Source of the DNA: Chloroflexota bacterium
GTDB lineage: Bacteria > Chloroflexota > Dehalococcoidia > Lucifugimonadales > JADFKI01
Direction of reading: 5' to 3'
NCBI GenBank assembly: GCA_024648655.1
Contig: JAGGDZ010000064.1
Span: forward strand, 1 to 9,943
DNA: 9,943 nt
Below, one piece after another: positions 5,346 to 9,943 of this stretch (within the stretch, counting starts at the first letter, position 1; every line of letters begins with the position of its first letter). A program made the position numbers and the translations under genes. The notes beneath the pieces are model-generated. The model made no database searches. It saw only the letters and a program-made list of their open reading frames with translations, and was not told where the DNA came from.

Positions 5346-7817
5346 ATGACAGTTGTAAGGACGATAGAGCAGCGCTTCGATCACAGAGCAATAGACGCGA
5401 AGTGGCAGCAGCGCTGGCTCGAGGACGGCATCAACAAGGTGGAAGACGACGACCCGCGCCCGAAGTGGTACGAGTTGACGATGTATCCCTACCCGTCCGG
5501 CGATCTTCACATAGGGCATTGGTACGCCATGAGTCCGTCAGACGCGCATGCGCGATTCCGCCGCATGCAGGGCTACAATGTGCTGCATCCAATGGGTTTC
5601 GACGCCTTCGGTTTGAACGCTGAGAATGCGGCAATCCAGCGCGGTATCCACCCTCATACATGGACAACTGACAATATGGAAAACATGCGGCGGCAGCTTC
5701 GCAGCATGGGCACCATCTACGACTGGGACAGGGAAGTTGTCACATGTGCCCCGGAGTACTACAAGTGGAACCAGTGGTTCTTCCTTCAATTCTACAAGAG
5801 TGGGCTGGCATACCGGGCGTTTGCGCCGGTGAACTGGTGCCCCTCATGCCAGACTGTGCTTGCCAACGAACAGGTAATCGATGGCTTGTGCGAGCGATGC
5901 GACAGCACAGTCACGCACCGGGACCTCAACCAGTGGTTCTTCAAGATAACCGATTATGCCGAAGAACTGCTCGACCACTCCAAGATTGACTGGCCCGAGA
6001 AGATTAACAGAATGCAGGATAATTGGATCGGACGCAGCGAAGGTGTGGATATCGAATTCGACATCTCCGAGTACGGCCTCGAAGAGAAGACTATCACCAC
6101 TTTCACGACGCGGATAGACACCGTTTACGGCGTAACCTTCGTGGTGCTCGCTCCGGAGCATCCGCTTGTTGAGAAGCTGACTACCCCTGAGCATAAGCAT
6201 GAGGTCGAGGCATACGTTACACAAGCGCGGATTCAGACGGAAATTGAGCGTCTTTCCACCGACAAAGAAAAGACAGGAGTGTTCACAGGGTCGTACTGCG
6301 TAAACAGACTGAACGGCGAGCGTGTGCCCATACTCGTTGGCGATTACGTGCTGCTAACATACGGCACGGGCATTGTGATGGGTGTGCCCGCGCACGACGA
6401 GCGCGACTTCGTCTTCGCCAAGAAGTACGGACTGCCGATTCGAGTGGTTGTCGCGCCGCCCGACTGGGACGGCAAGCCGTTGGAAGAGGCATATGTCGAT
6501 GTCGGCACACAGGTCAACTCGGCTCAGTTTGACGGCATGAACAGCGGAGAAGGCTTGCGGCGTATCGCCGACCATATCGAGACGAACGACTGGGGAAAGC
6601 GCAAGGTGCAGTATCGCGTGCGGGACTGGCTTATTTCAAGGCAGAGATATTGGGGGACGCCAATCCCCATCATCTATTGCGACGACTGTGGTATCGTTCC
6701 CGTGCCCGAAGAGAATCTGCCAGTGCTGCTACCCGAGGACGCCGATTTTCTTCCAACGGGTGAATCTCCACTGGCACTGAATGAAGCATTTGTGAACACC
6801 ACTTGCGCGTATTGTGGAGGCCCGGGCAAGCGTGAAACAGACACTATGGATACATTCGTGGATTCGTCCTGGTATTTCCTGCGCTTCACCGACACGCAGT
6901 ATGAGAATGGCGCTTTCAATCCTCAGAGTCTGTCCCAATGGGGCGCAGTCGATCAGTACACCGGAGGCGTGGAGCATGCAGTCATGCACCTGCTATACGC
7001 TCGCTTCTTTGTTAAGGCGCTGCGAGACCTCGGGATGCTTGACTTCGACGAGCCGTTCGATCGCCTGTACAACCAAGGCGTCATACTGGGTTCGGACCAT
7101 GAGAAGATGAGCAAGTCTCGTGGGAATGTCATCGCTCCTGATGAGTATGTGGACGCATTTGGCGCCGATGTCGTGCGCTGCTTCCTGATGTTCCTAGGTC
7201 CATGGGACCAGGGCGGAAGCTGGAGCGATACCGGCATTAACGGCATGGCACGCTGGATGAACCGCGTCTGGGATGTGGCTACGCGGGATGCGAGACAGCT
7301 AGACGATTTCCCGCGCAACGACGACTCCGTGCGCGATATGCAGCGCCTCATGCACAAGACGATCCGACGTGTGGGTGAAGACCTGCAGCGCTTCAAGTTC
7401 AACACTGCGCTTGCCGCCTTGATGGAGTACACGAACGGGCTAAATCAGTTCTGGGAAGGTAAAGGCGTACACTCCGAGCACTGGGCACAGGCGATTAGCA
7501 GCCTGCTGACACTAATGTCACCGATAGCTCCGCATATCTCTGAAGAGTTGTGGGAGCGCAACGGGCATGAGGGCAGTATACACTCCACAAACTGGCCGGA
7601 TTGGGACGAGGAACTCGCTGCCGACGAAGTCATTACACTTGTGGTGCAGGTGAACGGACGAGTGAGGGACAAGATCGAAGTCTCGGCTTCCATCGACGAG
7701 GAAGCGGCAAAAGATACCGCGATGGACAGCAGAAGAGTTGCGCCCCATATCGAGGGCAAAGACGTCGCTCGCGTGATCTACGTGCCCGGCAAGTTGGTGA
7801 ATATAGTCGCGCGATAG
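5346..7817 (+). CDS. leuS: Leucyl-tRNA synthetase
   Basis: This class I synthetase charges tRNA-Leu with leucine. The 823 residues fit bacterial LeuRS. MYPYPSGDLHIGH (46-58) carries the HIGH motif (55-58) and KMSKS lies at 587-591. Zinc-type cysteines form C165-x2-C168 with C182-x2-C185, and C445-x2-C448 with C487-x2-C490. The CP1 editing domain shows TTRIDTVYG (254-262) and GTGIVMGVPAHDERD, including the editing aspartate region; the usual TTRPDT has Ile for Pro at 257. Other marks are VRDWLISRQRYWGTPIPI, DTFVDSSWYFLRF and AFGADVVRCFLMFLGPW, followed by the anticodon-binding helical domain and a C-terminal VVQVNGRVRDK domain. The start is ATG 5346, with GGAGGG (5334-5339) six bases before it. 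An in-frame GTG at 5304 directly after the terminator T run is not used, since homology starts near 5346. It is controlled by the T-box leader, and no gene follows in the same direction. Confidence 0.98.
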   Translation: MTVVRTIEQRFDHRAIDAKWQQRWLEDGINKVEDDDPRPKWYELTMYPYPSGDLHIGHWYAMSPSDAHARFRRMQGYNVLHPMGFDAFGLNAENAAIQRGIHPHTWTTDNMENMRRQLRSMGTIYDWDREVVTCAPEYYKWNQWFFLQFYKSGLAYRAFAPVNWCPSCQTVLANEQVIDGLCERCDSTVTHRDLNQWFFKITDYAEELLDHSKIDWPEKINRMQDNWIGRSEGVDIEFDISEYGLEEKTITTFTTRIDTVYGVTFVVLAPEHPLVEKLTTPEHKHEVEAYVTQARIQTEIERLSTDKEKTGVFTGSYCVNRLNGERVPILVGDYVLLTYGTGIVMGVPAHDERDFVFAKKYGLPIRVVVAPPDWDGKPLEEAYVDVGTQVNSAQFDGMNSGEGLRRIADHIETNDWGKRKVQYRVRDWLISRQRYWGTPIPIIYCDDCGIVPVPEENLPVLLPEDADFLPTGESPLALNEAFVNTTCAYCGGPGKRETDTMDTFVDSSWYFLRFTDTQYENGAFNPQSLSQWGAVDQYTGGVEHAVMHLLYARFFVKALRDLGMLDFDEPFDRLYNQGVILGSDHEKMSKSRGNVIAPDEYVDAFGADVVRCFLMFLGPWDQGGSWSDTGINGMARWMNRVWDVATRDARQLDDFPRNDDSVRDMQRLMHKTIRRVGEDLQRFKFNTALAALMEYTNGLNQFWEGKGVHSEHWAQAISSLLTLMSPIAPHISEELWERNGHEGSIHSTNWPDWDEELAADEVITLVVQVNGRVRDKIEVSASIDEEAAKDTAMDSRRVAPHIEGKDVARVIYVPGKLVNIVAR

Positions 7818-7870
7818 AATTTCGCTTCGGGCAAGCCGAGCAAAAATAACATCAAACATCAATTGAAAGC

Positions 7871-7903
7871 GAGCGCCGCCCAATTCGTACTTGGACGGCG
7901 CTC
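7871..7903. terminator. Hairpin between convergent genes, probable bidirectional terminator
   Basis: GAGCGCCG (7871-7878) pairs with CGGCGCTC (7896-7903). After a C/A mismatch the stem continues with CCAA/TTGG, closing a 7-base loop. It lies 53 bases after the leuS stop and 44 bases after the end of the convergent gene. Neither strand has a strong T run right after the stem (the minus side is mildly T-rich), so it would be a weak intrinsic terminator or an RNA 3'-end structure. Confidence 0.55.
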
Positions 7904-7947
7904 ATGGTATGGGCACTCATCTCTTCCGAGAGTTACTCGCTTTTCTC

Positions 7948-8883
7948 CTATGCCAATGCCAGTGTGGTCGTCGGGAACAGTGACGCGGGATCTACGGCTT
8001 CCGGTATAATCCCTTGCTCCACATTGAAGCCTATGAACGCCTCCAGAGTCGCCCGCGCTCGCTCGAAGCCGAACGGGATGGGGTCGTCTCCCACGATAGC
8101 CGCCCTCTTGAGAAACGCTTCGTCACCAGCATCGGTGGCTTTCCCGGTACGCAGACGCTCAACATACGGCGCTCTCGCCCTGCTGAATAAGTCCCATAAT
8201 TCCTCTGCGATTCCAGACTGAGACTCCAACAGATCGTCCTTCACTACCAGCATGTGGCTGATGGGATACAAGCCTGTTTTTTCGTGCCAGGCTTTATCGG
8301 CATCGAGCGAATTCGGAAACAGTGGCAAAACGTCCGGAGAATCGACTTGCCCTGCGCCTATGGCGGCGTCTATCTCACCTGTGAGCAGCATATCGCCAAG
8401 ATCGGCGTTGGGAGATGAGACCACGTTGTCCGGCTCAACAAACTCCGCGACGTGTTCATCCCCCGACAATACCCATGTAACGGCATCCAAGTCAACATCG
8501 TACTCGGTCCGCAGAAGCGCGCGAGTCCATACTCCAGGCGTCAGGGTGTAGCTCCTGACACCCACTCGCTTGCCTTCCAGGTCCTTGGGCGAGTCAATAC
8601 CACTGCGTGCTCGAACAAGAATCCCACCGTGGTAGAAGTCGTGCGTTAGAAAAATAGGTAGCCCCGTGAAACGCTTGCCGTGCGCTCGGGAGCACAAGTA
8701 GGTCGCCAGCGCCATTTCCGCAACATCAAACTCCAGGTTCCGCACCATTCGGCGGAATATCATAGGCACAGGTGAGATTTCTACATGCTCCATGCTAAAC
8801 ATATCGGATGTGACGCTCCCGTCCTTCAACGGAGTGGTGTGTCCATAGTTTGCTATGGCGGTCTTCAATACTAAATCACTCAA
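7948..8883 (-). CDS. 4,5-dihydroxyphthalate decarboxylase-like / ABC-type substrate-binding-like protein
   Basis: A 311-residue protein of the periplasmic-binding-protein-like II fold, in the group often annotated as 4,5-dihydroxyphthalate decarboxylase (NMT1/SsuA-like). Visible marks are YGHTTPLKDG (13-22), FDVAEMALATYL (52-63), PIFLTHDFYHGGILVRARSGIDSPKDLEGKRVGVRSYTLTPGVWTRALLRTEYDVD (76-131), which matches the group's substrate-cleft segment, and DLGDMLLTGEIDAAIG in the second lobe. No signal peptide or lipobox is seen, so the protein appears cytoplasmic. That argues against a normal ABC-transport role and fits an enzyme-like or orphan member. No permease or ATPase gene lies beside it. The start is TTG at 8883, with AGGAG (8896-8892) at 8-base spacing. 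A nearby ATG (8889) is out of frame and stops after four codons. The family name does not prove decarboxylation of dihydroxyphthalate. Confidence 0.82.
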   Translation of the reverse strand: MSDLVLKTAIANYGHTTPLKDGSVTSDMFSMEHVEISPVPMIFRRMVRNLEFDVAEMALATYLCSRAHGKRFTGLPIFLTHDFYHGGILVRARSGIDSPKDLEGKRVGVRSYTLTPGVWTRALLRTEYDVDLDAVTWVLSGDEHVAEFVEPDNVVSSPNADLGDMLLTGEIDAAIGAGQVDSPDVLPLFPNSLDADKAWHEKTGLYPISHMLVVKDDLLESQSGIAEELWDLFSRARAPYVERLRTGKATDAGDEAFLKRAAIVGDDPIPFGFERARATLEAFIGFNVEQGIIPEAVDPASLFPTTTLALA

Positions 8884-9096
8884 TCTGCATACTCCTGTCT
8901 GAACTCTGCCAATAGGATTAGGTTCCGGCTGATAGATGGTTAGCTAATTGTTGTAAGCCTTGGCTAGGGTACAAGCATACAGCATTCGCTAAAGTGTTCC
9001 AATTTCATCACCCCTCCATGGATAGCGGATAGTGTTTGCGTCCATGTGGGTGAATTTCAGGCGTTCACCATAAGCGCGTTGACTCACGGTCATGGA

Positions 9097-9130
9097 GTGC
9101 CGCTGGGATTTGAGATCCATTTAGCGGCAC
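9097..9130. repeat. Inverted repeat (8-bp arms, possible operator or RNA hairpin)
   Basis: GTGCCGCT (9097-9104) and AGCGGCAC (9123-9130) are perfect complements around an 18-base spacer. The spacer itself contains GGAT/ATCC, giving a stacked inner stem. No T run follows on either strand, so it is not a typical terminator. It sits in the gene-poor stretch, at the start of the possible GntR remnant. Confidence 0.5.
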
Positions 9131-9268
9131 CGTGGCAATACCAGAACATCACACATCAGATCCGCGATCAAATTGGGAGTTGTCCGCCGAGAAATTGCTC
9201 CAAACCACACCTGAAATCTACTTGCACATATTGTCGATGTGTGCTGTTGTTTATTGTACACTGCCCTA
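9124..9268 (+). pseudogene. Possible decayed N-terminus of a GntR-family regulator
   Basis: One frame (from 9130) reads PWQYQNITHQIRDQI, resembling the GntR opening P-x-Y-x-x-I-x-x-x-I-R-x-x-I. After a frame change near 9171, the next frame reads ELSAEKLLQTTPE, similar to the following GEL-x-x-G-x-x-LPS-x-x-E. After a second change near 9216, a third frame reads LAHIVDVCCCLLYTAL. This keeps the exact LA-x4-V-x7-AL spacing of the winged-helix recognition region (LA-x4-VSR-x-TV-x-x-AL), with Cys where Ser and Arg are expected (single-base changes). Stitching three frames together can overfit, so this stays tentative. If real, a regulator gene has been lost by indels next to the oxidoreductase locus. 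Confidence 0.22.
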
Positions 9269-9285
9269 TCATCATTTAATACAAT
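9254..9285 (+). promoter_or_regulatory. Weak promoter candidate before the small membrane-protein gene
   Basis: TACAAT (9280-9285, 5 of 6 to the -10 consensus) lies 31 bases before the GTG start at 9316. The only -35-like sequence, TTGTAC (9254-9259), is 20 bases away, longer than usual. The call rests on the -10 and the position. Confidence 0.25.
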
Positions 9286-9315
9286 GAAATAAATTACAGT
9301 GCTGGAGGCTCTGAA

Positions 9316-9576
9316 GTGAACTACCCTAGCGCCAGAGGCCTCGAACCGAACAGCCTACTTGTGCCTGCCCTAATTGCACTGATCTTGGGCATGGTCGCGA
9401 GCATTTGCGCGCTGCTTATCCAAGTATTCCTTGTGCTCTCGGATCGAAGAGCCTTATCAACCGGGGAATTTTCGCGAAATGTTGAAGACTTGCACGTCTC
9501 GGGATGTTCGCTCTGCATGCACCGAAACTGCATGGATGCAGGCGTCCAACTCTCTAGAAATCAAGCTGAGATGTAA
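9316..9576 (+). CDS. Small hypothetical protein with one predicted transmembrane helix
   Basis: An 86-codon frame that I do not recognise. It starts at GTG 9316, preceded by GGAGG (9304-9308) at the good spacing of 7 bases, and ends with TAA at 9574. Residues about 14-41 (LLVPALIALILGMVASICALLIQVFLVL) form a long hydrophobic segment, followed by SDRR, so the helix would probably be inserted with the C-terminus inside. The tail after the helix is polar and cysteine-containing, with no known motif. It may be a true small membrane protein, or the first helix of a longer membrane protein that has lost its remainder. The neighbouring gene-poor DNA makes the second option reasonable. It lies 78 bases before the FAD oxidoreductase gene on the same strand. 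Confidence 0.4.
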   Translation: MNYPSARGLEPNSLLVPALIALILGMVASICALLIQVFLVLSDRRALSTGEFSRNVEDLHVSGCSLCMHRNCMDAGVQLSRNQAEM

Positions 9577-9654
9577 GCCTATCATGTTGCCTGACGACTT
9601 TAGTGGCATTCGAAAGTCTAGCTCAATCTATTTCACAGGACGTCGCCCCGATAG

Positions 9655-9943
9655 ATGACTTCCATATTGAGACCCCCCACTCGTGTCGCTGTTATTGGCG
9701 CAGGAATTGTTGGCGCCAGTATCGCGTGGCGCATTGGCGCTCGCGGCTTTTCGCTTGCCCTCATCGATAAAGCTGAACCGGGGAGCGGTGCATCCAGCCA
9801 CAGTTTCGCGTGGATAAACGCAGGTGCAAAAGAGCCACTTGGCTATCACAATCTTAATCGGCGCTCGCTGGATATGTGGCAGCGATTTGCGGCCGGACTG
9901 GCAGACGATGGCGATGTGGCGAGCATAGGGTTGCGGTGGGGCG
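9655..9943 (+). CDS. FAD-dependent oxidoreductase, DAO (D-amino-acid/glycine oxidase) family, 5' part only
   Basis: The frame is open to the right edge (96 codons visible). It begins with the FAD-binding Rossmann fold: RVAVIGAGIVGASIAWRI (10-27) contains G-x-G-x-x-G, and LALIDKAEPGSGAS (34-47) gives the acidic residue (Asp38) that binds the adenosine ribose. SSHSFAWINAGAKEPLGYHNLNRRSLDMW (47-75) matches a common DAO-type segment. Family members oxidise secondary or primary amines such as glycine, sarcosine or D-amino acids; the substrate here cannot be told from this part. An in-frame TAG directly before the ATG at 9655 rules out an earlier start. The ribosome-binding site is weak: AGGA lies 14 bases upstream. 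No signal peptide is seen, so a cytoplasmic flavoenzyme is likely. Confidence 0.88.
   Translation, partial: MTSILRPPTRVAVIGAGIVGASIAWRIGARGFSLALIDKAEPGSGASSHSFAWINAGAKEPLGYHNLNRRSLDMWQRFAAGLADDGDVASIGLRWG

Larger units (their letters stand above)
8884..9315. other. Gene-poor stretch of about 430 bases
   Basis: No gene with a convincing start and conserved protein is visible. It contains the minus-strand ribosome-binding site for the neighbouring substrate-binding-like gene (8892-8896), an inverted repeat (9097-9130), a possible decayed GntR N-terminus (9124-9268), and a TACAAT element plus GGAGG before the small gene at 9316. Nothing recognisable was found in 8900-9045. A 77-codon plus-strand frame (9046-9279) is present but has no ribosome-binding site and looks non-coding as a whole. 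Confidence 0.6.

Noticed and set aside
9046..9279. 77-codon plus-strand frame as a gene
   Set aside because: It has a GTG start without a ribosome-binding site and a tail without protein-like character. Only its middle resembles a GntR start, which is reported as a possible remnant instead.
1..9943. CRISPR arrays, insertion sequences, phage genes or a new defence system
   Set aside because: No spaced direct repeats, transposase, integrase or nuclease-effector domains were seen. The genes are mostly metabolic and housekeeping.

Overview
This window of roughly 54-55% GC (estimated by eye) carries ordinary bacterial housekeeping genes plus an accessory right end. It suggests a member of the Chloroflexota, possibly a Dehalococcoidia/SAR202-like lineage. 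The reasons are a T-box-controlled leuS, a stand-alone clan AA (retropepsin-like) aspartic protease, an orphan 4,5-dihydroxyphthalate-decarboxylase-like solute-binding protein, a DAO-type FAD oxidoreductase, and frequent TTG/GTG starts with good Shine-Dalgarno sequences. This placement rests on recalled family distributions, not on a search.

Left part (1-4963), all minus strand. Read in the direction of transcription from 4963, it holds a small aspartic protease, a P-loop kinase-like ATPase, a tartrate/D-malate (isopropylmalate-type) dehydrogenase, an endonuclease III family glycosylase and argC. These are followed by tRNA-Glu(UUC) with an encoded CCA, and a SAM-dependent methyltransferase that runs off the left edge. 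The dehydrogenase and nth are 5 bases apart and probably coupled. argC and the tRNA each have a recognisable sigma-70-type promoter, so the string is not a single transcription unit.

Middle (4964-7817). A divergent promoter region and a complete T-box leader precede leuS on the plus strand. The leader shows the AGTA motif, a CUC (Leu) specifier, the T-box core with a UGGU bulge, and a 9-bp terminator with a T7 run. Uncharged tRNA-Leu should switch on leucyl-tRNA synthetase. leuS is full length (823 codons).

Right part (7818-9943). A strong hairpin separates leuS from a convergent gene for a substrate-binding-like protein. Then comes a gene-poor stretch of about 430 bases containing an 8-bp inverted repeat and what may be the decayed N-terminus of a GntR regulator. 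After it lie a small putative membrane protein and the start of an FAD-dependent oxidoreductase cut by the window edge.

No CRISPR array, insertion sequence or clearly new multi-gene system is visible. The items most worth a second look are the T-box, the protease with an altered active-site triplet and a 15-bp tandem duplication, the tRNA-methyltransferase transcript, and the decayed region before 9316.
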